DNA of 64,000 nucleotides from positions 169,484 through 233,483 of the forward strand of contig NZ_JAGGLL010000003.1 of NCBI RefSeq assembly GCF_017874425.1. The letters are read 5' to 3'. Shown here in pieces: positions 16,973-25,597 of this stretch. The translations under genes and the position numbers were made by a program. Position 1 is the stretch's first letter, and the number at the start of each line of letters is the position of its first letter. The notes beneath the pieces were generated by a model that saw only the letters and a list, made by a program, of their open reading frames with translations, did no database searches and had not been told where the DNA came from. The stretch comes from Clostridium punense. Its GTDB lineage: Bacteria > Bacillota > Clostridia > Clostridiales > Clostridiaceae.

Positions 16973-17449
16973 ATGAAGGAACTATTAATAGACATGGAAT
17001 TATTATTGGAATTAATTTCTGAAGACACAAGGGGTGAAGGGGATAGTTATCTTAATCTTATTTCAGGTGAATTAAGTTATATTCCAAGAAGTGTAATAAA
17101 TGCCCTTGAAGATAATACTAAGATAAGTGAATTAGAAGATTGGGAAAAAAGTCTCATTGATGAAGCTTCAAATATTTTAAAGCTAAACTCTCAAGATTAT
17201 TTATTTGTTCCAATCGTAGAAGAAAACTTCACTTTATCAGTTATGAAGGAATATACTTTATCTATAATTAATACGGCTTTAAAAGAAAAGCTTCTTAACT
17301 CCCTTAAAGGTCAAAATTATAGTTATGATTTCAATGCTATTCTTCTTAAAGAAGGAGATATAGATAATTTTTATGACTTTAAAGATTATAAGTATCATGA
17401 ATATGCACAAAAGTGGTTATTTAAAAATGGAATACAGGGTACAGACTAA
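16973..17449 (+). CDS. UPF0158-family protein
   Basis: 158 aa from the ATG at 16973, which follows GAGGTTTAT. Contains YLNLISGELSYIP near the N-terminus and, at the C-terminus, a helical region ending YHEYAQKWL, matching the UPF0158 pattern. Acidic, soluble, no catalytic motif. Function unknown in the whole family. Monocistronic with a terminator after it. Confidence 0.78.
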   Translation: MKELLIDMELLLELISEDTRGEGDSYLNLISGELSYIPRSVINALEDNTKISELEDWEKSLIDEASNILKLNSQDYLFVPIVEENFTLSVMKEYTLSIINTALKEKLLNSLKGQNYSYDFNAILLKEGDIDNFYDFKDYKYHEYAQKWLFKNGIQGTD

Positions 17450-17450
17450 T

Positions 17451-17485
17451 AAAAAAACTCTCCATATAATTAGGAGAGTTTTTTA
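17451..17485. terminator. Bidirectional terminator
   Basis: A-tract, AACTCTCC/GGAGAGTT stem, T-tract between the UPF0158 gene and the converging asnB. Confidence 0.85.
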
Positions 17486-17498
17486 TTATGTTTTATTA

Positions 17499-19388
17499 CT
17501 AATTCCTATCCACTGCAATTTCTTTCTGCTCTAGAAAGGGACTTTGATTTTCTATAAATATTTTATACCAAATTAAAAACACAAGAATAGTCCATATCTT
17601 CCTACTTAAGTCAAAAGGTCCTTTTCTATGGTCTTCTAAAAGTTTTAATGCTGAAGCTTTATTTATATATTGATCTGCATTGCTTTCTTTTATTATATTT
17701 TCTGCCCAGCTATAAAGCTCATCTTTTAACCATAGACGAATTGGAACAGGATAGCCTAGTTTTTTTCTGTCAATGGCTGTTAAGTCTAACTCTGATTTAA
17801 AGGACTCTCTCAAAAGATATTTAGTAACATGGCCATTGATTTTTTCTTCTGAAGTTAGCTTAGATGCAACTCTAAATACTTCTTTATCAAGAAAAGGTAC
17901 TCTAAGCTCTAAAGAATGAGCCATAGTCATTCTATCGGCTTTAACTAAGATATCTCCAGTAAGCCAAGTATTAAAATCTACAAACTGCATTTGTGTTATA
18001 GGGTCATAGCTTGCAGCTTTAGCATAAATATCTTTAACTGCTCTAGGAATAGTAAAATCAGAACTGAAGTTTCTTAGTATTGTTTGCTTTTCATTATCTA
18101 AGAAAATCTTAGCATTTCCTACATATCTTTCATTCATTGGAGTACAGCCTCTTTCAATAAAGCTTTTACCCCTAGTACCTTCCGGAATCATTGAAGCTCC
18201 TGATTTTAAAATTTTCTTAACCATAGAAGGCATATAATTGAACATTTTTAAGGAGTTTGGTTCATGATAAATGGTATATCCACCGAAAACTTCATCGGAA
18301 CCTTCTCCTGACAATATAACAGTAACATGCTTTGCAGCCTCTTGTGCTATGAAATAAAGTGGAATAGCAGCTGGGTCAGCAACTGGTTCATCCATATGCC
18401 AGATTATTTTAGGCAATTCATTAGCAAAATCTTCATGGGTAATAATTTTGCTGATGTTTTCTACTCCAAGTTTATCAGCCGTTTCTTTGGCTAAGTCTAT
18501 TTCAGTGTAGCCTTGTCTATCAAATCCGATTGTAAAAGTCTTTAAATCAGGTTTATATTTTTTAGCAAGAGCTGTTACTACTGTAGAGTCAATTCCACCA
18601 GATAAGAAAGAGGCAACTGGCACTTCAGACTGCATATGTAATCTGACAGAGTCATCAATAACTTTTCTAATTTCCTCCATCTTTTCATCTTTGGATCCAG
18701 GTGTAGGGTTAAATTTTATTGAGTAGTAGCAATTAATTTCATGACTTTTACCATATTCTTTTCTAATAGTGTGACCTGGTTTTAATATTTTAATGTCTTT
18801 TAGCATAGTCTTTGGCTCTGGTACAAACTGAAAAGTTAAATAATTGTGTAGAGCTTCATTATCTATTTCCCTGTAAGTTGTATCTTCATTACAATGAAAA
18901 CTTTTTAACTCAGAGGCTACATAAAGTCCATTTTCGTTTTCTACATAATAAAAAGGTTTGATACCAAAAGGATCTCTAGCACCAAAAAACACTTTATTAA
19001 CTTTATCCCATATTATGAATGAAAACATTCCTCTGAGCTTCTCAACAAACTTTTCACCAAAATGCTTATATAATTTTGCTAAAACCTCGACTTCTGAATT
19101 AGTTGAAAACTCATAGCCTTCTTTTATTAATTCATCTCTTAGATAAATATAATTGTAAATTTCTCCATTAAATACGATTTCTAGTTCATTGTTATATGAG
19201 TATGGTTGTTGTCCATTAGCAAGGTCTAATATACTTAATCTTCTAAATCCAAGATAAAGCATATCATCCATATACTCACCATCTTGGTTTGGACCTCTAT
19301 GAATAATAGTTCTTCTCATTTCTCTTAAAGATTCTTTACTTTCTTCAGCTATAGTTGAATTACTAAAAAAGGTTACAAATCCGCACAT
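17499..19388 (-). CDS. asnB: Asparagine synthase (glutamine-hydrolysing) AsnB
   Basis: 629 aa, normal AsnB length. The N-terminal glutaminase domain starts MCGFVTFF with nucleophile Cys2 and contains RLSILDLANGQQP and FNGEIYNY. The synthetase domain has the pyrophosphate loop SFLSGGIDST. Makes asparagine from aspartate, ATP and glutamine in the cytosol. Start ATG follows AAGGAGGAAAGACT. Own promoter and terminator, so monocistronic. Confidence 0.96.
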   Translation of the reverse strand: MCGFVTFFSNSTIAEESKESLREMRRTIIHRGPNQDGEYMDDMLYLGFRRLSILDLANGQQPYSYNNELEIVFNGEIYNYIYLRDELIKEGYEFSTNSEVEVLAKLYKHFGEKFVEKLRGMFSFIIWDKVNKVFFGARDPFGIKPFYYVENENGLYVASELKSFHCNEDTTYREIDNEALHNYLTFQFVPEPKTMLKDIKILKPGHTIRKEYGKSHEINCYYSIKFNPTPGSKDEKMEEIRKVIDDSVRLHMQSEVPVASFLSGGIDSTVVTALAKKYKPDLKTFTIGFDRQGYTEIDLAKETADKLGVENISKIITHEDFANELPKIIWHMDEPVADPAAIPLYFIAQEAAKHVTVILSGEGSDEVFGGYTIYHEPNSLKMFNYMPSMVKKILKSGASMIPEGTRGKSFIERGCTPMNERYVGNAKIFLDNEKQTILRNFSSDFTIPRAVKDIYAKAASYDPITQMQFVDFNTWLTGDILVKADRMTMAHSLELRVPFLDKEVFRVASKLTSEEKINGHVTKYLLRESFKSELDLTAIDRKKLGYPVPIRLWLKDELYSWAENIIKESNADQYINKASALKLLEDHRKGPFDLSRKIWTILVFLIWYKIFIENQSPFLEQKEIAVDRN

Positions 19389-19723
19389 AGTCTTTCCTCC
19401 TTAGTGGCACCGTTTATTCCAAATGCACATAAAAATTTTATACAATATAAGAATAATCGTCAATAATAAATAAGCCACTATTTGTATTTTTGTCCTTTAA
19501 TTTTAAAATATTCTATCACATAGTATAACATATTTCATCATGAAAAGTTAGAAATCCATATTTATTTTAATTATAAAATTAAAAAAGGAATATCTCCTGT
19601 CAAAATATCATATAAATTAGATAAAAAGATAAAAAGGAAAATAAAGGTAATTAATGGAAAGTGTAGAATATTATGGTGTAATAAATTCCAGTTATTTACA
19701 TAATGGGTAGGAGGAGAAAATCA
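19389..19723. other. Divergent intergenic region between asnB and the MEDS gene
   Basis: 335 bp holding the asnB promoter (19435-19463) and, near the other end, the GGAGGAG ribosome site of the MEDS gene. I found no hairpin, T-box or small ORF in it. Confidence 0.5.
19435..19463 (-). promoter_or_regulatory. Promoter of asnB
   Basis: Minus strand: -35 TTGACG (19458-19463), 17-bp spacer, -10 TAAAAT (19435-19440), about 45 bp before the start codon. Confidence 0.65.
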
Positions 19724-20284
19724 ATGAATACAGAATTAGGAAAGCATATTTCTTTTTATTATTACGGTGAGGATCATATGGTAATTAATTTATATAAATA
19801 TATAAAGGATTCCGTTAAAAATAATAATTTCATATTCTTATATATAGAGGATTCAATTTATAACTTGGTTTTAGATAGTTTAAGCGAAACAGAAAGATAT
19901 ATGGTAGGAAAAATAGATTTAGATAAAATTATAATGAATAACAGCAAAGATAATAGTGAATTTATTAGTAAATGCCTTAATAACTATAAGATTCAAAAAC
20001 AAGAGCAAGGGTTTACCAATATAAAATTAATATTTGATGCAAAAAGAATAATTCAAGAAACTTCCATAAATTTATTTAAGTCTTTTGCTAGTTATTGCTT
20101 TGATGTAATTTCAAAAGAAAAAATAGAGATATTAACAGTTTATGATTTTGGAGAATATATGGTTAAAGGAAAATATATTAATGATGAAATTATAAAAGTA
20201 TCTTATATAGAACATACTCATCGAATGTTTGCCAATGAGGTTTTACCTATTAGAGAGTTTGAAAATCAACGATATTTAGCATAA
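19724..20284 (+). CDS. MEDS (DcmR-like sensory) domain protein
   Basis: 186 aa from the ATG at 19724, fixed by GGAGGAG 7 nt upstream. Begins MNTELGKHISFYYYGEDHM; the HISFYY start, FIFLYIEDSI and a late ILTVYDFGEYM match the P-loop-like MEDS domain known from DcmR and from regulators of anaerobes. No DNA-binding or kinase domain is attached. Probably a stand-alone signalling or ligand-binding protein; partner unknown. Confidence 0.65.
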   Translation: MNTELGKHISFYYYGEDHMVINLYKYIKDSVKNNNFIFLYIEDSIYNLVLDSLSETERYMVGKIDLDKIIMNNSKDNSEFISKCLNNYKIQKQEQGFTNIKLIFDAKRIIQETSINLFKSFASYCFDVISKEKIEILTVYDFGEYMVKGKYINDEIIKVSYIEHTHRMFANEVLPIREFENQRYLA

Positions 20285-20289
20285 ATATA

Positions 20290-20327
20290 AAAAGCTGCTT
20301 AACCATTGTTAAGTCAGCTTATTTTTG
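20290..20327 (+). terminator. Intrinsic terminator after the MEDS gene
   Basis: Stem AAGCTG-TTAAC/GTTAA-CAGCTT with small internal bulges, then ATTTTTG. Confidence 0.75.
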
Positions 20328-20373
20328 CTAATATGGGTAATAATAGTAATGAAATACAAAAGGAGTGGTATGC

Positions 20374-21081
20374 TTGAAAATGAAAAAATTACTTAAATTA
20401 TCCTTGTTACTATGCTTATCTATGAGTTTTTTCTTTGCAGGATGCTCAACAACAGCTAAAGAGAATAAGGAGAATAACTCAACAAATGTGAATAAAGCTA
20501 GTGAAAATCCAACATCTGATAAGGATAAAACTACAATCACAGAAAAGGGACTCAACGATAAAAATCCAATAGCAACTATCCAAATGGAGAATGGAAAAAC
20601 TATTAAAATAGAGCTTTTTCCAGATATAGCTCCAAACACAGTAAGGAACTTCCTATCCTTATCAAATAAAGGATTTTACAATGGCTTAACTTTCCATAGG
20701 GTAATACCTGGTTTTATGATTCAAGGGGGAGACCCTAAAGGTAATGGTACAGGAGGTCCAGATTATAGTATATTTGGCGAGTTTAATAGCAATGGTTTTA
20801 ATAACCCTCTTAAACATACAAGAGGAGTTATATCAATGGCTCGTTCTAAAAGTAAAAATTCTGCCGGATCTCAATTTTTCATAATGCACGAGGATTATCC
20901 TTCCTTAGATGGAGAGTATGCAGCTTTTGGCAATGTAATTGAAGGTTTAGATGTTGTAGATGAAATTGCCACTGTTGAAAAAGGAGCAAATGATAAACCT
21001 GTAAATGATGTTAAAATCAAAACTATAACAGTGGAAACCTTTGGAGTTAACTACAAAGAAGTAGAGAAATATAACAAATAA
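20374..21081 (+). CDS. Cyclophilin-type peptidyl-prolyl isomerase lipoprotein
   Basis: About 235 aa. TTG at 20374 sits 8 nt after AGGAG and is the likely start; ATG 20380 is also possible. Signal sequence MKKLLKLSLLLCLSM ends in lipobox FAGC, so the mature protein is anchored on the outer face of the membrane. A Ser/Asn/Lys linker leads to the cyclophilin domain (from about residue 65) with FHRVIPGFMIQGGDP, NSAGSQFFI and AAFGNVIEG. It helps fold secreted proteins. Monocistronic. Confidence 0.94.
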   Translation: MKMKKLLKLSLLLCLSMSFFFAGCSTTAKENKENNSTNVNKASENPTSDKDKTTITEKGLNDKNPIATIQMENGKTIKIELFPDIAPNTVRNFLSLSNKGFYNGLTFHRVIPGFMIQGGDPKGNGTGGPDYSIFGEFNSNGFNNPLKHTRGVISMARSKSKNSAGSQFFIMHEDYPSLDGEYAAFGNVIEGLDVVDEIATVEKGANDKPVNDVKIKTITVETFGVNYKEVEKYNK

Positions 21082-21186
21082 TCTATTGCTCCCTCTTTTT
21101 GATGGGATGTTTCACTGTAATATATTAATAACAACCTCTTTTAAGGTTTTTTAAAACATATAAAAATTAACTATAATTAAACCAAC

Positions 21187-21230
21187 AAAAGCATTCAATA
21201 TAATAAAAGTTATATTGAATGCTTTTATTT
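21187..21230 (+). terminator. Terminator-like hairpin downstream of the cyclophilin gene
   Basis: Perfect 17-bp stem (AAAAGCATTCAATATAA and its complement) with a 6-nt loop, followed by ATTTTAT, about 105 bp after the stop. Confidence 0.75.
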
Positions 21231-21260
21231 TATAGATTTCTTGATTTTTCCACGTTTACA

Positions 21261-21303
21261 TGTTATTATTAATGTATACATCAAGTATACATTAATAATA
21301 ACA
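21261..21303. repeat. Palindrome 1 upstream of the RHH/coiled-coil gene
   Basis: Perfect 19-bp arms (21261-21279 and 21285-21303) around a 5-nt centre. The inner core AATGTATAC...GTATACATT is shared with palindrome 2. Not followed by a T run, so an operator is more likely than a terminator. Confidence 0.8.
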
Positions 21304-21316
21304 TTGTTTACAGTAA

Positions 21317-21353
21317 TTTAATCAATGTATACATGGTGTATACATTGATTAAA
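21317..21353. repeat. Palindrome 2 upstream of the RHH/coiled-coil gene
   Basis: Perfect 16-bp arms (21317-21332 and 21338-21353) around a 5-nt centre, same 9-bp core as palindrome 1. Centre-to-centre distance is 53 bp, close to five helical turns, so both sites face the same side of the DNA. Confidence 0.8.
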
Positions 21354-21413
21354 GTGTAATAAAGCAACTATAGCAGCGTTTTAATAGTATATAAAAATAA
21401 AGGAGTAATTTAT

Positions 21414-22277
21414 ATGGATTCAATATTTAGCGTAAGAATAAGTGAAGAATTGAAGGAGAAGTTTATAGAAATAGCCCAAAACCAAGGTATCAATAATAAA
21501 GAATTAATGGAGCATATTATAAAATCTTATGAGTTAGAAAACGTGAAAAATGGGGCTGTAGAAGCTAAAAGTCATATTGAAGAGTTGCAAGCTCTTAGTA
21601 GCAGAATTGTGGATATATACATAAATCTAATTGAAGGAAATAAAATAAGATCCTTAGAACAAACAAATATCTTTAAGGGCAGAATAGCAGAAGAGCAAGA
21701 AATTAAAAATAAAATTTTAACTGAAAATGAAGAGTTGAAAACAAAACTGAAGGAGGCATTACAACAAAAAGAGGAACTAAAAAAACAAATAAAGGTACAT
21801 GAAGAAAACCTAATTTCCAAAGATGAAAATCTTCAAGAGTTTAAGTCTTTAAATAGAATGCTTAAAGAAAAAAATGAAGATTTAACCAGGGAGTTAGTTT
21901 TATTTGGAGAATATGAGGACAAAAACAAATTGCTTCAAAAAGAACTAAAAGTTATATTAAAGGAAAAAGATGAGTTAAGTAAAAATAATGATAAGATACA
22001 ATATGAAAATCAGCAACTATCCAGTGAGCTAAATTTCATTAAAGACAGTTATGAAAAGAAAATTAGTAATATGGAAGAAGGTTTTAAGACTTCTCTTTAT
22101 CAAAATGAGCAAAGTATGAAAATAAACCATTCAAAAGAAGTTTTACATCTTGAACAGGAATTTAATGAAAAGTTATCATGTATCAGAAAAGAATATGAGG
22201 AAAGAATATCTAGATTACTTAAAGATAAAGATGACGAGATGTTAAGAATGAAAAACCTACTATTAGGTAAAGAATAA
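21414..22277 (+). CDS. RHH-like DNA-binding domain plus long coiled coil
   Basis: 287 aa. N-terminus FSVRISEELKEKFIEIAQNQ, a beta strand followed by two helices, reads as a ribbon-helix-helix (CopG/Arc-type) DNA-binding domain (residues 4-40). From about residue 85 to the end the sequence is almost pure Glu/Lys heptad coiled coil. The layout recalls KfrA-type DNA-binding coiled-coil proteins, but homology is not claimed. Two related palindromes 60-150 bp upstream are plausible autoregulatory sites. Ribosome site AAAGGAGTAATTTAT. Possible roles: repressor, nucleoid or partition accessory. Confidence 0.7.
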   Translation: MDSIFSVRISEELKEKFIEIAQNQGINNKELMEHIIKSYELENVKNGAVEAKSHIEELQALSSRIVDIYINLIEGNKIRSLEQTNIFKGRIAEEQEIKNKILTENEELKTKLKEALQQKEELKKQIKVHEENLISKDENLQEFKSLNRMLKEKNEDLTRELVLFGEYEDKNKLLQKELKVILKEKDELSKNNDKIQYENQQLSSELNFIKDSYEKKISNMEEGFKTSLYQNEQSMKINHSKEVLHLEQEFNEKLSCIRKEYEERISRLLKDKDDEMLRMKNLLLGKE

Positions 22278-22374
22278 TAAAGTCTTAATTATTTTATTTA
22301 ATGTAATTAAAGGTTTCAATAAAGTAAATACTAGTAATAAGTGTATAAATGTCTATACTGAAAGGGGAATCATA

Positions 22375-23547
22375 ATGCTAAAACTTATTAAAAATGGCAT
22401 TTTATATAGCCCAGAATATAAGGGTAAATGCGATATATTAGTTTGTGATGATAAAATATCATATATTCAGGAAGAAATAATTATAGAAAACTTAAATGTA
22501 GAAGTGGAAGTTATAGATGCAGAAGATAAACTCATATTTCCAGGGTTCATTGACTCACATGTTCATATTTTAGGTGGAGGTGGAGAAGGCAGCTTTAAAA
22601 CTAGAACACCAGAGTTAACCTTAACAACTGCCACCACAGCAGGGGTTACAACCATTGTTGGATGCTTAGGAACTGATAGTGTAACTAGGGATATGAAATC
22701 TTTAATTGCTAAGGCTAAAGGATTAAAAGAAGAAGGTTTATCTTGTTATCTTTATACAGGTTCTTATGAAGTACCTTTAAAAACTTTAATGAGTATTAGA
22801 GAAGATATTATGTTAATTGATGAAATCATAGGAGTAGGAGAGGTTGCTATTTCTGATCACCGTTCCTCTGCGCCTACAGTTACTGAAGTATCTAAAATTG
22901 CTGCAGATGCTAGGGTAGCAGGAATGCTTTCTGGTAAGGCTGGTATAGTAAATGTGCATATAGGAGATGGCAAAGAACAACTTAAAATTCTTAATGAAGT
23001 ATGTGAGACAACGGAAATTCCTATTACGCAATTTATTCCTACCCATATAAATAGAAATAAACGCCTTTTTGAAGAAGGAATACGATATGCTAAAAAAGGT
23101 GGTTTAGTAGATTTAACTACAAGTACCACAAATCAATTCTTAGAACAGGGTGAAATGAAGTGCAGTAAGGGCCTAAAAATAATGTTGGATAACGGAGTGA
23201 AAGAGGAAAACATAACCTTTACCTCCGATGGACAAGGAAGTTTGCCAGCCTTTGATAGTAGTGGCAAGTTTTCAAAGCTTCAAATAGGAACTTCTAAGTC
23301 ATTATATAAAGAAGTTATAGATGCTATTAAAATAGAAAATATACCTATAGAAGTAGCTCTTAAAGTTATTACTTCGAACCCTGCAGATAACTTAAAACTT
23401 GACAATAAAGGTAGAATTGAGTTTGGAAGAGATGCTGATATTGTAATCGTAAATAAAGAAACCTTAGAAGTAGAGACAGTTATAGCAATGGGTAAAGTTA
23501 TGGTTAGAAATAAGGAAGCTATCATAAAAGGTACCTTCGAAAAATAA
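22375..23547 (+). CDS. iadA: Isoaspartyl dipeptidase (beta-aspartyl peptidase) IadA
   Basis: 390 aa, exactly family length. Amidohydrolase fold with the metal motif FPGFIDSHVHILGGGGEG (H62, H64), GVTTIVGCLGTD, CYLYTGSYEVP and GVGEVAISDHRSS, characteristic of IadA. Removes isoaspartyl residues from dipeptides in the cytosol. ATG after GAAAGGGGAATCATA. Ends at a strong terminator. Confidence 0.95.
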   Translation: MLKLIKNGILYSPEYKGKCDILVCDDKISYIQEEIIIENLNVEVEVIDAEDKLIFPGFIDSHVHILGGGGEGSFKTRTPELTLTTATTAGVTTIVGCLGTDSVTRDMKSLIAKAKGLKEEGLSCYLYTGSYEVPLKTLMSIREDIMLIDEIIGVGEVAISDHRSSAPTVTEVSKIAADARVAGMLSGKAGIVNVHIGDGKEQLKILNEVCETTEIPITQFIPTHINRNKRLFEEGIRYAKKGGLVDLTTSTTNQFLEQGEMKCSKGLKIMLDNGVKEENITFTSDGQGSLPAFDSSGKFSKLQIGTSKSLYKEVIDAIKIENIPIEVALKVITSNPADNLKLDNKGRIEFGRDADIVIVNKETLEVETVIAMGKVMVRNKEAIIKGTFEK

Positions 23548-23583
23548 ATAGACTAGCAAGGATTTTTCCTTGCTAGTCTATTT
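23546..23583. terminator. Bidirectional terminator between iadA and the DUF378 gene
   Basis: Perfect 17-bp stem with arms at 23546-23562 and 23567-23583, core GACTAGCAAGGA, and a TTTT loop. Confidence 0.9.
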
Positions 23584-23590
23584 ATAGTAA

Positions 23591-23797
23591 TTATTTTTTC
23601 TTTAAACAGTACAAAAATCTTATTAAATTCACACCAGCTAGTCCAACTAGTATATATACCACTCTTGTTAACAATGGTATGAAACCAAATAGGGTATGAA
23701 CTAAATTGAAGTTAAATAATCCAATAAGTCCCCAGTTAAGTGCACCAATAATAACTAGAAGAAAAGATAACTTGTCTAACAAACTAACTTTGTACAT
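23591..23797 (-). CDS. DUF378-family small membrane protein
   Basis: 68 aa, two hydrophobic helices. Contains LLVIIGALNWGLIGLFNFN and VYILVGLAGV, the defining pattern of DUF378 (Bacillus YuzA-like). Membrane protein of unknown role. Starts ATG after AAGGGGTGAAACAT. Confidence 0.88.
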   Translation of the reverse strand: MYKVSLLDKLSFLLVIIGALNWGLIGLFNFNLVHTLFGFIPLLTRVVYILVGLAGVNLIRFLYCLKKK

Positions 23798-24007
23798 ATA
23801 TGTTTCACCCCTTAAATAAAATAAAATGAAAATAAATATATTTGTTCTAATTAATATATATGAATCAAAGAAGAATAATAGTACAATATATGTTTGAAAG
23901 ACTTACTTAACTAAAAATTCACGAACAAAACATATTCACATTCTATAATAGTATGCTATAATAGTGAATGATAGTTATAAAATTTTATTTTTTGTACGGA
24001 GGTTGCT

Positions 24008-25438
24008 ATGAGAGATACATATAATTCACCTTTAAACACTAGATACGCATCAAAAGAAATGAGCTATATTTTTTCTGATGAAATGAAATTTAAAACTTGG
24101 AGAAAGCTATGGGTAGCTTTGGCTGAGGGCGAAAAAGAATTAGGCTTAAATATCACTGATGAGCAGATAAAGGAATTAAGAGATAATATAGATAATATTG
24201 ACTTTGAACTAGCTGAAGCTAAGGAAAAGGAAGTTAGACATGATGTTATGAGTCACGTTCATACTTATGGTGTTGTTGCACCTTCTGCTAAAGGTATAAT
24301 CCACTTAGGTGCTACTAGCTGTTATGTTGGAGATAATACAGATTTAATAATAATGAGAGAGGGCTTATATTTAATCAGAAAAAAAGTTCTTAATGTTATT
24401 AATCAATTGGCTAGCTTTGCTTTAAAATATAAAGATTTGCCAACTCTAGGCTTTACTCACCTTCAACCCGCACAGCTAACAACAGTGGGGAAGAGAGCTA
24501 CTTTGTGGATTCAAGAGCTGCTCATGGATATTGAAAATATTGATTTTGTAATAGATTCAATGAAATTTAGAGGAGTTAAAGGAACAACAGGTACTCAAGC
24601 AAGTTTTATGACTTTATTTAATAATGATGAATCAAAAGTAAAAGAGTTAGATAAAATAGTCTGTAAAAAAATGAACTTTAAAGCATCTTATCCAGTTACA
24701 GGTCAAACTTATTCACGTAAGTTAGATTCAATAATTCTTAACACCTTATCAGAAGTAGCTCAAAGTGCCTATAAATTTAGTAATGATATGCGACTTCTTC
24801 AAAGCATGAAGGAAATGGAAGAACCTTTTGAAAAGAATCAAATTGGATCTTCTGCTATGGCTTATAAGAGAAATCCAATGAGAAGTGAAAGAATAAGTGC
24901 CTTAGCTAGATATGTTGTTGTAAGCTCTTTAAATCCAGCAATCACTGCTTCAACACAGTGGTTTGAAAGAACCCTTGATGATTCTGCTAATAAGCGTATT
25001 TCTGTAGCTGAAGCCTTTTTAGCTTTAGATGGAGTACTAAATTTATACTTAAATATCACTTCTAATATGGTAGTGTATCCAAAAGTTATAGAAGCTCATG
25101 TTAATAATGAGTTACCATTTATGGCTACAGAAAATATATTAATGGAAGCTGTAAAACGTGGTGGAGATAGACAGGAATTACATGAAAGAATAAGAATTCA
25201 TTCTATGGAAGCTGCAAGAAAAGTTAAGGAGCTTGGTGAAAGTAACGACTTAATTCAAAGAATTATTGGTGATGAAGCCTTTAAAATGAATAAGGAAGAA
25301 ATAATGGCTATAATTGATCCTTATAAGTTTACTGGAAGAGCATCATCACAAGTAGTTGATTTTATTAATGAATTTATTAATCCTCTAATGGAAAACAATA
25401 AAGATTCTTTAGGAGAAAAAGCTGAAATAAATGTATAA
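24008..25438 (+). CDS. purB: Adenylosuccinate lyase PurB
   Basis: 476 aa, the length seen in clostridial PurB. Fumarase/aspartase superfamily motifs: HDVMSHVHTYG, TSCYVGDN, GFTHLQPAQLTT and the signature SSAMAYKRNPMRSE. Catalyses fumarate release in both IMP synthesis and AMP formation. ATG after ACGGAGGTTGCT. No other purine gene is adjacent; a terminator follows. Confidence 0.97.
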   Translation: MRDTYNSPLNTRYASKEMSYIFSDEMKFKTWRKLWVALAEGEKELGLNITDEQIKELRDNIDNIDFELAEAKEKEVRHDVMSHVHTYGVVAPSAKGIIHLGATSCYVGDNTDLIIMREGLYLIRKKVLNVINQLASFALKYKDLPTLGFTHLQPAQLTTVGKRATLWIQELLMDIENIDFVIDSMKFRGVKGTTGTQASFMTLFNNDESKVKELDKIVCKKMNFKASYPVTGQTYSRKLDSIILNTLSEVAQSAYKFSNDMRLLQSMKEMEEPFEKNQIGSSAMAYKRNPMRSERISALARYVVVSSLNPAITASTQWFERTLDDSANKRISVAEAFLALDGVLNLYLNITSNMVVYPKVIEAHVNNELPFMATENILMEAVKRGGDRQELHERIRIHSMEAARKVKELGESNDLIQRIIGDEAFKMNKEEIMAIIDPYKFTGRASSQVVDFINEFINPLMENNKDSLGEKAEINV

Positions 25439-25442
25439 TAAT

Positions 25443-25482
25443 AAAAAAAGTCCCGTTAAAAACTTTAACAGGACTTTTTTTA
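25443..25482 (+). terminator. Intrinsic terminator of purB
   Basis: Stem AAAAGTCC-GTTAAA/TTTAAC-GGACTTTT with one mismatch and a T tract of seven. Confidence 0.9.
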
Positions 25483-25544
25483 TTATTAAAATTTATGAAT
25501 AATTTTTACTTAAGAAGGATTTTGACCCCCTCTTGGCGAATATT

Positions 25545-25586
25545 AATGTCGTCAAATGTAAGTTTCACGACATTAGCTTATTTTTT
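25545..25586 (+). promoter_or_regulatory. Hairpin just before the recombinase ribosome site
   Basis: AATGTCGT (25545-25552) and ACGACATT (25567-25574) form an 8-bp stem followed by AGCTTATTTTTTGGAGG. This looks like an intrinsic terminator fused to the ribosome site, or an operator. Function unproven. Confidence 0.45.
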
Positions 25587-25597
25587 GGAGGTACTAA

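Noticed and set aside
21261..21353. Twin palindromes as a short CRISPR-like array or terminators
   Set aside because: Only two units, outer arms differ, no spacers of uniform size, and no T tracts; operators fit better.
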